Shown: positions 8,158-16,052, counted from the stretch's first letter. The stretch: DNA of 23,951 nucleotides from JOPF133 sp052144935 (GCA_052144935.1 JBKQPR010000213.1:1-23951), one strand, 5' to 3'. A program made the numbers and translations. Notes: generated from the sequence alone by a model not told the origin.

Positions 8158-8922
8158 ATGGAATTGTTTGAACAAACATTCGTAGGGACCGGAAGTACCA
8201 AGAAGACTTGGACGGTCATGTTGGCCTTCATCGCGCAGATCGTGTTCCTCACGATCCTGGTGATCATCCCGATGGTCTGGTTTGACGTGCTCCCGATGGC
8301 CACCCTGACCAGCTTCCTGGTGGCGCCGCCTCCGCCACCTCCGCCTCCGCCTCCGCCGGCAGCCGCGCCTGTGGTAGTAAAAGTCAAAATCATTCCCCGC
8401 CAGTTCGACGCCGGCAAATTGATGGCGCCCAAAGTCATCCCCAAAGAGATCGCCATTATTAAGGAAGAGGAATTGCCGCCTTCGGCCGGTGTGGGGGGGG
8501 TAGTGGGTGGCGTACCGGGCGGCGTACCGGGTGGCACGATGGGTGGTGTGCTGGGCGGGATTATCGGTTCGGTGCCGAGCGCGGCTCCGCCTCCACCGCC
8601 TCCGCCCCCCAAGAAGGCAGTCGCCACCCCGCAGCGCATCAAGGTGGGTGGCAACGTGCAGCAGGCCATGCTCATTAACCAGCCGCACCCGCTGTATCCT
8701 CCACTGGCCAAACAGGCGCGCATTCAGGGCGTGGTGGAGTTGAACGCGATTATTGGCAAGGATGGCACGGTCCAGAATCTCACCGTAGTCAAGGGCCACC
8801 CGCTGTTGGTGCAATCGGCTCTCGACGCGGTGAAACAGTGGCGCTATAAGCCGACGCTGCTGAATGGTGAGCCGGTGGAGGTGCAAACCACCATCGACGT
8901 GAACTTTACATTGAGTCAGTAG
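8158..8922 (+). CDS. tonB: TonB-family energy transducer with polyproline and polyglycine spacers
   Basis: TonB carries energy from the ExbB/ExbD proton channel to outer-membrane receptors. The 254-residue protein has an unusual 20-residue hydrophilic lead, one membrane helix (about 21-43), a run of 11 prolines (57-67), a basic/acidic linker, a Gly-Val repeat region (about 111-137), a second run of eight prolines (about 143-150), and a C-terminal TonB domain with HPLYPPLAKQARIQG, VVKGHPLLVQSALDAVKQWRY and a closing beta strand. AAGGAAAGGA lies before the ATG. It heads the tonB-exbB-exbD-exbD-TPR set. The N-terminal lead resembles TonB-like proteins found in Acidobacteria rather than enterobacterial TonB. 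Confidence 0.9.
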   Translation: MELFEQTFVGTGSTKKTWTVMLAFIAQIVFLTILVIIPMVWFDVLPMATLTSFLVAPPPPPPPPPPPAAAPVVVKVKIIPRQFDAGKLMAPKVIPKEIAIIKEEELPPSAGVGGVVGGVPGGVPGGTMGGVLGGIIGSVPSAAPPPPPPPPKKAVATPQRIKVGGNVQQAMLINQPHPLYPPLAKQARIQGVVELNAIIGKDGTVQNLTVVKGHPLLVQSALDAVKQWRYKPTLLNGEPVEVQTTIDVNFTLSQ

Positions 8923-8991
8923 TAACCCGGCGATCCCACTGGAACGTCGGTAAGAAGTAACAAATTCAACTCGCAGGAGAGAGAAACAACA

Positions 8992-9732
8992 ATGCTTTTG
9001 CATTTGCAAGTGTGGTCGCTTTATTTGCTCCAGGACTCCAGCAGCGTGGGCTGGGACCCGGTACACCTTTGGGCACAGATGGGCGCGCTCGCCAAAGCGG
9101 TGGTTATCTTGCTGTTTATCATGTCGGCGTATTCGATCGGCGTCATGATCGACCGCCTGATGGCTTACAGCGCAGCCCGTAAACAGTCGCGTCAGTTTGC
9201 ACCGGCGGTGGCCGGCGCGCTGCGCGAAGGCAAGCTCGATGAAGCCGTGAAGATCGCGGATCGTTACAAGAAAAGCCACCTTGCCAAGGTGGTGGTAGCG
9301 GGCCTGCAGGAATTCCAGGCTCATCAGATCAGCTCGGAAATTCCCGGCGAGGAGATTGAAGCTTCCAAGCGCGCTTTGGAACGCGCCGAGGCGATCGTCC
9401 ACGCCGAACTGAAGCGCGGCGTCAGCGGCCTGGCGACGATCGGTTCGACCGCTCCCTTCGTGGGTCTGTTCGGAACGGTGGCGGGCATCATCAACGCGTT
9501 CAAGGGAATTTCCACCGAGAAGTCGACCGGTCTGGGCGCTGTGGCCGGTGGTATTTCGGAAGCCCTGGTGACCACCGCTATCGGACTTTTCGTGGCCATT
9601 CCGGCGGTCTGGATGTACAACTTCTTCACCAACAAGATTGAAGCCTTCGATGTGGAGATGGGCAACTCCAGCTCCGAATTGATCGACTACTTCCTGAAGC
9701 GTTCGCAGCGCGGCGCCGGGGCCCGCAAGTAG
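8992..9732 (+). CDS. exbB: ExbB/TolQ/MotA-type proton channel subunit
   Basis: The 246-residue protein forms the pentameric inner-membrane proton channel around an ExbD dimer. The first helix is at about 31-52 (KAVVILLFIMSAYSIGVMIDRL), a long cytoplasmic helical domain follows, then the two signature helices with GLATIGSTAPFVGLFGTVAGIINAF and GGISEALVTTAIGLFVAIPAVW, which carry the conserved Thr/Glu-type pore features of the MotA/TolQ/ExbB family. A strong AGGAGAGAG lies 10 bases before the ATG at 8992. ExbB and TolQ cannot be separated from sequence alone; the tonB and exbD neighbours favour ExbB. Confidence 0.94.
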   Translation: MLLHLQVWSLYLLQDSSSVGWDPVHLWAQMGALAKAVVILLFIMSAYSIGVMIDRLMAYSAARKQSRQFAPAVAGALREGKLDEAVKIADRYKKSHLAKVVVAGLQEFQAHQISSEIPGEEIEASKRALERAEAIVHAELKRGVSGLATIGSTAPFVGLFGTVAGIINAFKGISTEKSTGLGAVAGGISEALVTTAIGLFVAIPAVWMYNFFTNKIEAFDVEMGNSSSELIDYFLKRSQRGAGARK

Positions 9733-9774
9733 AAGCCGGACGCGCAGAGTATGAGGATCCGGCGAGTTGAGGAA

Positions 9775-9795
9775 GGGGCCCGCTAGGCGGGCCCC
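9775..9795 (+). terminator. Perfect 9-bp stem-loop between exbB and exbD
   Basis: GGGGCCCGC (9775-9783) and GCGGGCCCC (9787-9795) are perfect complements separated by TAG, the strongest inverted repeat between genes in the window. No U-run follows, so it is not a classical intrinsic terminator. In an operon whose product needs more ExbB than ExbD it could partially stop transcription or protect the upstream mRNA 3' end. This role is inference. Confidence 0.5.
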
Positions 9796-9828
9796 GCTTC
9801 CGCCGCCGTCATCCGAGGGAGAAATGCA

Positions 9829-10290
<462 letters not shown>

Positions 10291-10352
10291 GGCGCGGTCG
10301 AGCGAGATTGTGGATGGGCGCCGCTCCGGGTGGCGCCAAAGGAGTAATTTCT

Positions 10353-10778
10353 ATGTCAATGGCAGTCGGCGGATCGGGCAGTGTGAAATCGGACATCAAT
10401 ATGACGCCTATGATTGACGTCTTGCTGGTGTTGATCATCATTTTCATGGTGATCACGCCCTTGACGCCGAAAGGACTGGAGGCGCTTGTGCCGCAGCCTC
10501 CTCCGCCTGGCCAACCTCCGAACCAGTCGGATACGCGTACGGTCGTGATCTCGGTGAATGCCGATCACTCCATGCTGATCAATCAGGACCCCACCGACGA
10601 GGCTCACCTGGGGCCGCGCCTGGAGGAGATTTTCAAGACGCGCGCCGAGCGGGTGGTGTTCGTCAAGGCCGATGGGGCTCTGGATTTCCTGTGGGTGGCG
10701 AAGGCGATCGACATCGCGCACGGCGCGGGCATCGATAAGGTGGGGCTGATGACCGCCAAGGTGGAGGCCGGGCAGTAA
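10353..10778 (+). CDS. exbD: ExbD/TolR biopolymer transport protein, second copy
   Basis: From the ATG at 10353, preceded by AAAGGAGTAATTTCT (an excellent ribosome site), this is a 141-residue protein with SDINMTPMIDVLLVLIIIFMVITPL, the proton-conducting helix with its Asp, then a proline-rich PQPPPPGQPPNQ segment and a periplasmic domain ending ALDFLWVAKAIDIAHGAGIDKVGLMTAKV. The open frame reaches back to a GTG at 10308 but those residues are outside the family. Two ExbD paralogues may form a heterodimer or serve different TonB partners. Confidence 0.93.
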   Translation: MSMAVGGSGSVKSDINMTPMIDVLLVLIIIFMVITPLTPKGLEALVPQPPPPGQPPNQSDTRTVVISVNADHSMLINQDPTDEAHLGPRLEEIFKTRAERVVFVKADGALDFLWVAKAIDIAHGAGIDKVGLMTAKVEAGQ

Positions 10779-10780
10779 CC

Positions 10781-11596
10781 ATGCAGATGCGCAAATGGAC
10801 GTTGATGTTGGCCGTGGCCGCGTTCGCGGTCCTCGGTACAAGCTGCCGGCAACTGCAGTCTCGCGATCAGCTCAACAAAGGCGTGCAGGCCTTCAAGAAC
10901 GCCCAGTATCCCGAAGCCGTCGAGAGCTTCAAGCGGGCTGTGGAGTTGGACCCCGGCTTCGCGGCGGCGCGGCTCTATCTGGCCACCGCTTACATGCAGC
11001 AGTATATTCCGGGCGCCGATTCGCCCGAGAATAACCAGATGGCCCAGGCGGCCCACGACCAGTTCATGAAGGTGCTCGATCAGAACCCCAAGGACAAGGT
11101 CGCGCTGGCTTCCATCGCCTCGCTGTACCTCAACCAGAAGAAATGGGATGAGGCTCAGCAGTGGTACGAGAAGCTCATCGCGGTGGATCCCAACAATGCG
11201 GATGCCTACTACAGCCTGGGTTTCATCACCTGGTCCAAGTGGTATCCGGTGTACGGCACGGCGCGCGCCAACCTGGGCATGAGGCAGGAAGACCCCGGTC
11301 CCATCAAGGATAAGAAGGTCAAAGAGGAACTGAAAGCCAAGTGGAGCCCGGTAATCGACGCCGGTCTGCAGGCGCTGGACAAGGCGCTGCAAGTCGACCC
11401 CTCGCGTGACGATGCGATGGCCTACGAGAATCTTCTGATCCGCGAGCGGGCCGACCTGGCGGAAAACAAAGAAGAGTACGAAAAGCAGGTCAAGACCGCC
11501 GACGACTGGGTGCAAAGAGCTCTGGCCACCAAGAAGACCAACGCCGAGAAGAAGGCCCAGCCCAGCGGCGGCATCGTGGCCGAGCCGGCGAAGTAA
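10781..11596 (+). CDS. TPR-repeat envelope protein, probable lipoprotein
   Basis: The 271-residue protein starts 2 bases after exbD, so it is translationally linked to it. The N-terminus is basic and hydrophobic and ends in LGTSC (Cys22), an imperfect lipobox, so lipidation is likely but not certain. Tetratricopeptide-type repeats are visible at about residues 29-62 (QLNKGVQAFKNAQYPEAVESFKRAVELDP), 85-140 and around 205, with the usual Ala/Gly/Tyr/Pro pattern. The C-terminal part is Lys/Glu-rich. TPR proteins bind partner proteins; the position at the end of the Ton energising operon suggests a scaffold in that system. A second ATG two codons in is an equal start. Confidence 0.88.
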   Translation: MQMRKWTLMLAVAAFAVLGTSCRQLQSRDQLNKGVQAFKNAQYPEAVESFKRAVELDPGFAAARLYLATAYMQQYIPGADSPENNQMAQAAHDQFMKVLDQNPKDKVALASIASLYLNQKKWDEAQQWYEKLIAVDPNNADAYYSLGFITWSKWYPVYGTARANLGMRQEDPGPIKDKKVKEELKAKWSPVIDAGLQALDKALQVDPSRDDAMAYENLLIRERADLAENKEEYEKQVKTADDWVQRALATKKTNAEKKAQPSGGIVAEPAK

Positions 11597-11606
11597 CAAG
11601 GCATTC

Positions 11607-11995
11607 ACCACGGAGACGGTAGAGTAGGAGAGTAGGCGACACCTTGCGGTGCGACCCACTCTCCCCTCGTCGAACCGGGCAAGCGGATTTCCCGGCATCC
11701 AGCTCTCCTGAAAACGTATCGCCTCAGGCATGCGCAGGCAGTTGCACGGCTGCCAGCCTCTACAAACTCTCCAGCCCTAAGGAGCCGCGGCAAAATAAGC
11801 TGGACATCGGGACCGAAACATTTTATGCCATTCGTGTGGCTGCGCAGTCGAGGCTCAATTGACCAACTTATTGTTGCGCGATGACTAAGCGCTGAATGTG
11901 CTCATAGAAACGGTCGGTAGGGCCGTTGGCTGCGCCGTCTCAAATGCTGCGTGAGACGGTAGTGAGCGTGCGTCGGCTTCCCTGATTCGAGCGCT
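11607..11995 (-). mobile_element. Group II intron relic A (3' end only)
   Basis: This stretch has no intact gene. Read on the minus strand it holds, in order, the last residues of an intron reverse transcriptase (HLRRRSQRPYRP, then after a frame change YEHIQRL, stop at 11868-11870), about 160 bases of domain IV remainder, an exactly 34-base domain V at 11705-11672 with catalytic AGC triad and GAAA cap, and a domain VI stem around 11665-11625. Domain V and VI are folded well enough to recognise. Almost the whole maturase and the 5' ribozyme are missing. It abuts the stop codon of the MCE gene at 11996. Confidence 0.8.
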
Positions 11996-13015
11996 CTAGA
12001 ACACCTTCAGCCGCAGATACTTTTTGGGGTCCTGCCGGAAATCCCGCATGGTGTTCTGAAGCTCGCGGGTCATCCCGGTCAGCGTGTCGTAAACCTCCGG
12101 GGTGGCCATCGGGGGAGAGGCGTTGAACTCGTCGACCGTGCGGATCAGGCCCCCAAGCCGCCGGCTCCAATCCCCGTAGTCCGCCGCCGATTGGAAGAAT
12201 GGGCCGCCTCGCAAGCTGCCGATGGATTGCCTCAGATCGGTGAGCGCGGCGCTAAGTTGCTGGTACTGCGCGTCGTCTCGCAGGAACTGGCCGGCCTCTC
12301 CCTGTCCGGATTGAAGGCGCGCCAAGGGCTGCTCCAAATCCAGGATCAGATGGCGGAGCGCCTGGTATTCCTTATCGCTGTAGACCTTGCTGCCCAGAGT
12401 GCCCTCGCGGGCAGTGATCGCGTCCATGCCTTTCTGACTCTCGCGCAGCAGCTTGCGCCATTCGTCGTACATCCCGCTACCTTGAACGAACTGGCCCACC
12501 AGACCGCGGCCCTGCTCGATCTCGGTGATCTGTGCGTCCACCACCCGCAACTGCTCCTTAAATTGCTGTAAATCCAGCCGCTTCAATACGTCCGGCTTCT
12601 CTTTGTAGAGGATCTCGCCATTCGGGCGGATGGCCGTCCGGCTGGCGCCGCTGGTGACAGCCACGAACTTGTCGCCGATCAGCGTGTCGGCGGCAATTTC
12701 CGCGTAAGAATCGACCGGAATCGTGCGCAGCCTCTGCCGCTCGACGGTGATGGCGACCCTCACGATGCGGTCCGGTTGGGTGGCTCCCGAGAGCGCCACC
12801 CGATCGACTTTCCCGACATCGATGCCATCGACGCGAACCGCGGTCCCGCTGCCAACCCCGGTGGCATCGGGAACATACAGGTAAAGGTTGGCCTTGGTCT
12901 CCAACAGGGTCCCGGCAGTCAGCAGATAGAAAAGAACCGAGAGGATGATCAGCGCCAGCACCGTTACGGCGGAAACGCGGAACTTCGCCCAATTTACCTG
13001 GCGACCGGTGGGCAT
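11996..13015 (-). CDS. MCE/MlaD-family protein, stand-alone
   Basis: The 339-residue protein has a cytoplasmic lead, a membrane anchor (about 14-34, VSAVTVLALIILSVLFYLLTA), and one MCE domain (about 40-120) with YLYVPDATGVGSGTAVRVDGIDVGKV and TLIGDKFVAV. The rest is a long helical region with regular hydrophobic spacing, expected to form the tube through which lipids pass. No permease, ATPase or lipoprotein is adjacent, unlike the MCE gene at the window start; it may join a transporter encoded elsewhere. The ATG at 13015 is used because MPTGRQVNWAKFRV gives a normal short lead. Downstream it meets intron relic A directly. Confidence 0.9.
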   Translation of the reverse strand: MPTGRQVNWAKFRVSAVTVLALIILSVLFYLLTAGTLLETKANLYLYVPDATGVGSGTAVRVDGIDVGKVDRVALSGATQPDRIVRVAITVERQRLRTIPVDSYAEIAADTLIGDKFVAVTSGASRTAIRPNGEILYKEKPDVLKRLDLQQFKEQLRVVDAQITEIEQGRGLVGQFVQGSGMYDEWRKLLRESQKGMDAITAREGTLGSKVYSDKEYQALRHLILDLEQPLARLQSGQGEAGQFLRDDAQYQQLSAALTDLRQSIGSLRGGPFFQSAADYGDWSRRLGGLIRTVDEFNASPPMATPEVYDTLTGMTRELQNTMRDFRQDPKKYLRLKVF

Positions 13016-13181
13016 TCAATTCGGATTGTACCGCGACGCCCAGGGGTAACGCGGGTTACAATATTTTAGCAAGGAGAAATCAGGAGCCAGAAAGTCAGAA
13101 GCAAACCCGCGCCAGTGCGGAAAGGGTGCGCAACGATTTCCGGCGCTGTGTTTAGTGTCTTACGCAATGGTGAGGTGACCC

Positions 13182-13388
13182 ATGGAAACGATTGGCTGGC
13201 CGGAACTTCTGGTGATCGGCCCGGTGTTTGTATTGCTGTTCGGAACGAAGAAGATCCCCGAACTGGGCAAAGGCCTGGGCGAAGGCATCAAGAGCTCCAA
13301 AGCGGCCATCAAAGGCCCCTCCCCAGAAAAACCGGCCGAGGTTGCCGCCGAAGTTGTTGCGGAAGAGCAACCCGCCGGAAAGGTTTGA
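13182..13388 (+). CDS. tatA: Twin-arginine translocase subunit TatA/TatE
   Basis: This 68-residue protein shows the TatA plan: a very short N-terminus with a membrane helix (METIGWPELLVIGPVFVLLFG), the hinge with Gly, then the amphipathic helix TKKIPELGKGLGEGIKSSKAAI and an acidic tail. The conserved FGTKKIPELGKGLGEGI is complete. TatA multimers form the pore for folded, often cofactor-loaded proteins; the Tat-signal ferredoxin encoded at 21296-22039 is a candidate substrate. A GGTGAGGTG lies 8 bases before the ATG. No tatB or tatC is next to it. Confidence 0.95.
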   Translation: METIGWPELLVIGPVFVLLFGTKKIPELGKGLGEGIKSSKAAIKGPSPEKPAEVAAEVVAEEQPAGKV

Positions 13389-13441
13389 TACCGTTCCATG
13401 TTCATGGCTGCTCCCGTTGACTGTTCCGGATCGAACCCGCC

Positions 13442-13690
13442 GTGAAAATCCGGTCCCGAAAGTTCGAAGGCCGTTGCGCCCGGCACAAGGGCTACAATCC
13501 CGCCGTAGACGGCCAAGGCGGCATCCGGGGAGGCTGCCCGCGATGCCAGTTGTTATTCGAGATCTGGCAAACCTCGCTCAATCTGAACCAGTTGATCCGC
13601 AAGTTCGATCCCAGGCACGACGATCTCAAGCGCCCCGCGGCCAAGTTGCCGGCTGTGGACCCGCGGCAGATGAGTTTGATCGCGGAGTAG
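13442..13690 (+). CDS. Small protein with CxxH and CxxC pairs, unknown function
   Basis: The 82-residue product begins with GTG at 13442, 53 bases after tatA. Cys12/His15 and Cys32/Cys35 (GRCARHKGYNP, GGCPRCQLL) form a likely zinc-binding knuckle; the rest is helical with LNLNQLIRKF. I recognise the pattern as resembling small conserved proteins of Acidobacteria but cannot name a family. Its stop, GAG TAG, coincides with the decayed 3' end of intron relic B, so the last residues could have been changed by the insertion. The ribosome site is weak. Coding status is supported by the paired metal ligands, not by more. Confidence 0.6.
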   Translation: MKIRSRKFEGRCARHKGYNPAVDGQGGIRGGCPRCQLLFEIWQTSLNLNQLIRKFDPRHDDLKRPAAKLPAVDPRQMSLIAE

Positions 13691-14340
13691 CGTGGGTCGC
13701 ACATTTGTGCTCGCCCAGATTTCCCGGCGTCCGGCTCTCCTGAAAGCATGTCGCCTCAGGCGTGCACAGGCAGTTGCACGGCTGCCAGCCCTACAGGTAC
13801 ACCGCCCAAATGCTCGAGCTGCTTGTAGTAGCTGGCCCCCTCCGGCAGAGTCGGAAGGGCCGTTGGCTGCACCGTCTCAGGTGCTGCACGAGACGTTCGC
13901 GAACGTACGTGTTGACCTCCCGGAAGCCCCGCCTGGGATACCCCAAGCTGGAAATCGTTCCGCCAGCCTTTCAGGTGCCGGTTCAGCTTTTCAATCCGTT
14001 GCGGGATGGGCTGAAAACACTGTCGATGATCAGTCATCTCGGGCAGCTTGCTCCGCTCCTTCTTCAATGCCTTCGCCGACCGGCCCACGTGCCAATATCG
14101 CCTCTCACGCCCTTGCAGGTCGTGATCGTATCGAAACGTGAACCCCGGAAACTCCAGACTCGCTCCTGCCTCCTTCAGATCCACCACGCGCGTCTTCTCC
14201 CGATTGATCTCCAACCCCAGCCAGCCTTCCAGTTTCGACTCGATCCAGCCCCTCAGACGACTGCCTTGATAGCGCGCCAGCACCACGAAATCGTCGGCAT
14301 GCCGCACCACCTTGGCCTTCGCCCACTGAGCCGGGGGGGG
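13690..14340 (-). mobile_element. Group II intron relic B (maturase C-terminal half to 3' end)
   Basis: Read on the minus strand this piece begins inside the intron reverse transcriptase, runs through its C-terminal part, and ends with the 5' half of domain V (from 13737, GAGCCGGACGCC then a GGGAAA cap). The 3' half of domain V and first arm of domain VI appear deleted, leaving a GTGCGACCCACGCTACTC ending that runs into the stop codon of the 82-codon gene. At the other end, at about 14335-14345, the similarity stops in a run of nine G residues. The element cannot splice or move by itself. Confidence 0.85.
13780..14340 (-). pseudogene. Group II intron reverse transcriptase/maturase, 5'-truncated and frameshifted
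   Basis: The frame read from 14340 leftwards opens at QWAKAKVVRHADDFVVLARY, the catalytic palm motif in which the usual YADD reads HADD. It continues through GWLGLEINREKTRVV, GFTFRYDHDL, RYWHVGRSAKALKKERSKL and IEKLNRHLKGW, the thumb and maturase X region. After GWRNDF the reading frame shifts (LGYPRRGFREVNTYVRERL is in another frame) and then returns for LPEGASYYKQLEHLG, so there are at least two compensating indels. Roughly the first half of a 400-plus-residue protein is absent. It is not expected to be active. Confidence 0.85.
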
Positions 14341-14360
14341 GCGCCCCCTGGGCCCCGCTC

Positions 14361-14407
14361 GATGTTCTCCGTGTTTCTCCGCGCCTCCGGGTCTCCGCGT
14401 CAAAGAG
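14361..14407 (-). repeat. Dispersed GCGGAGA/CACGGAGA-type simple repeat
   Basis: Read on the minus strand, 14407-14361 is a degenerate direct repeat of units like CGCGGAGAC, CCGGAGGCG and CACGGAGAA. This motif is a well-known source of false ORFs with strings such as ETRRRGDAE. A shorter relative, CACCACGGAGACGG, lies at 11607-11620 beside intron relic A. It sits next to the truncated end of intron relic B and before the small membrane protein gene. Confidence 0.5.
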
Positions 14408-14439
14408 ACCTCGCCCCACCGTGCGAGAATTGGGGAATC

Positions 14440-14592
14440 GTGACCAAGCGATTGCTGACGGCGATGGGCTGCTATGCGGCCATTGCACTGGCCGCGGGCC
14501 TGACCCTGGATGGGAAATTCCGCCTGGGGGTTTGGATTTTTCTGGCCTACCTGGCGGTGCGCACGGGGATCGCCTATAAAGCGGGGTGGTGA
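14440..14592 (+). CDS. Small two-helix membrane protein, unknown function
   Basis: A GTG at 14440 preceded by GAGAATTGGGGAATC opens a 50-residue frame with two hydrophobic segments (about 6-19, LTAMGCYAAIALAAG, and 28-42, LGVWIFLAYLAVRTG) joined by LTLDGKFR, ending in a short basic tail. It lies just before the histidine kinase and overlaps its longest open frame by a few bases, so the two may be co-transcribed. No family is recognised. The longer plus-strand frame that includes it starts inside intron relic B and is not its real extent. Confidence 0.55.
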   Translation: MTKRLLTAMGCYAAIALAAGLTLDGKFRLGVWIFLAYLAVRTGIAYKAGW

Positions 14593-14651
14593 AGCGCCCG
14601 CGGTCCCGCCGACTGCAGCCGCGCTCCCGATGGCGCGATACTGAAATCGCG

Positions 14652-16052
14652 ATGTTTCCGCGGCAGATCACCCATCAGAATATCGTCCGGGTCCTGATCG
14701 CCGGGTTTGGCCTGGTGATTCTTCTGCTGCTGGCGGCGGCCGTGGTGGGCGTCCGGAATATCCACTCCATCCAGGAGAATGCCGCCAGCCTGGTGAGCGA
14801 ACAGGCCGTCACGAACCGGCTGATCGACGAGCTGCACAGCCAGCAGACCACCCTCAGCGAGGTCTTCTCGGTGCTGGCGCGGGATCCCGATTCCGTGGAT
14901 TACGACCATATCATGGCGCAACTCGACCAGGCCGGCCCCGAGATCGATCGCATTACCGCGGAGGGCGAGAAAACCCCCGAACGGACGCTCTGGACACGGC
15001 TGAGACAATCGTCCATGGATTTCTCGCACGAGGCGCGCAGGCTGCTGACCGCCGACAACGTCGAGACGTTCGCCTCGGTGGACTTATTTCGCGATCACGC
15101 GGCGTTCGTCTCGGTGGTGGCGCGGCTGATCGAGGTGGAGTACCGCAAGGCGGAGACCGCGCAGACGGAGATTGGCCAGCGCTCGGCGCGCCTGCTTGAC
15201 GACTCTTTCCTTTTGGCCGCGGGCAGCCTGCTGCTGGCGCTGGTGTTCGCGGTGGTGACGGTGCGGATGGTGCTGCAGTTGATTCGCGGGATGGAGTGGC
15301 AGACGGCCGAGTTGGGGCGCGTCTCCTTTCACATGCTGGAGGATCAGGAGGCCACCGCGCGGCGTTTCTCGCACGAGCTGCACGACGAGCTGGGGCAATC
15401 GCTGACCGCCGTGAAGGCCAATCTGGCGTCTCTGGATGCCAACGGGCAGGTGAATCGGGCGCGCCTCGAAGATTGCCTTCGCCTGGTGGACGAATCCATC
15501 GGCAACGTGCGCCAGATGTCGCAACTGCTGCGGCCGACCATTCTGGACGATTTCGGATTGGAGGCCGGGTTGCGCTGGCTGTGCGAAGGCTTCGCCGCGC
15601 GCACGGGAATCGATGTGCGGATGGAGTCGAACTTCTCCGGGCGCCTCGCCGACGAGACCGAAACGCACCTGTTCCGCATCGCGCAGGAGGCCCTGACGAA
15701 CGTGGCGCGGCACGCCGGGGCGCGGCACGTGACCGTGAAGCTGGAGCCGGCCGCGGACCAGATCCACCTCACCATCGCCGACGACGGGCGGGGTCTCGCC
15801 GCCGGGCCCGGTGGGCACCCCAGTGGGCACTCCGGTGGGCCCAGTGGGCACTCCAGTGGGCCCAGCGGGCGCCCCCCCAACGGGCGCGGCATGGGGATGA
15901 TCGGGATGCGGGCGCGGGCGCGCTCGGCGGGAGGCGACCTGGCGGTGCGCTCGCCGGCGGGACCAAGGAGTGCCTCAGGGGGCGCCCCGGGTGTTCTAAT
16001 TGAAGTGCGAGTGCCCCTGCGCAATGAAACGGATACGCATCCTCCTGGCTGA
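14652..16052 (+). CDS. NarX/DesK-type sensor histidine kinase with repeat insert in the ATP lid
   Basis: From the ATG at 14652 (MFPRQITHQN) the protein has 466 residues; a GTG at 14586 would add 22 basic residues and cannot be excluded. Two membrane helices (about 11-34 and 186-208) flank a periplasmic helical sensor domain of about 150 residues. The HisKA_3 dimer domain contains the phospho-accepting His244 in FSHELHDELGQSLTAVK. The ATPase domain has the N box (Asn350 in AQEALTNVARHAGA), DDGRGL (377-382) and GMGMIGMRARA (from 413). Between the last two lies a Gly/Ser/Pro/His repeat insert (387-408) from expanded DNA repeats. The response regulator gene overlaps its end by 29 bases. Confidence 0.93.
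   Translation: MFPRQITHQNIVRVLIAGFGLVILLLLAAAVVGVRNIHSIQENAASLVSEQAVTNRLIDELHSQQTTLSEVFSVLARDPDSVDYDHIMAQLDQAGPEIDRITAEGEKTPERTLWTRLRQSSMDFSHEARRLLTADNVETFASVDLFRDHAAFVSVVARLIEVEYRKAETAQTEIGQRSARLLDDSFLLAAGSLLLALVFAVVTVRMVLQLIRGMEWQTAELGRVSFHMLEDQEATARRFSHELHDELGQSLTAVKANLASLDANGQVNRARLEDCLRLVDESIGNVRQMSQLLRPTILDDFGLEAGLRWLCEGFAARTGIDVRMESNFSGRLADETETHLFRIAQEALTNVARHAGARHVTVKLEPAADQIHLTIADDGRGLAAGPGGHPSGHSGGPSGHSSGPSGRPPNGRGMGMIGMRARARSAGGDLAVRSPAGPRSASGGAPGVLIEVRVPLRNETDTHPPG
15811..15873 (+). repeat. In-frame tandem repeat inside the histidine kinase gene
   Basis: Six successive units of 12, 12, 9, 12, 9 and 9 bases all begin GTGGGC or GCGGGC (GTGGGCACTCCA, GTGGGCCCA and variants). Every unit length is a multiple of three, so changes in copy number keep the frame and give GHPS, GHSG, GPS, GHSS, GPS, GRP. 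It lies between the two glycine boxes of the ATPase domain, the flexible ATP-lid position. Confidence 0.85.

Noticed and set aside
13040..13070. Promoter for tatA at TTACAATATTTT
   Set aside because: A -10-like TACAAT is present but no -35 hexamer lies at a workable distance, and the site is over 100 bases from the start.
13762..14592. 276-codon plus-strand frame as a gene
   Set aside because: Most of it is antisense to the intron maturase relic; only the final 50 codons from the GTG at 14440 look real.
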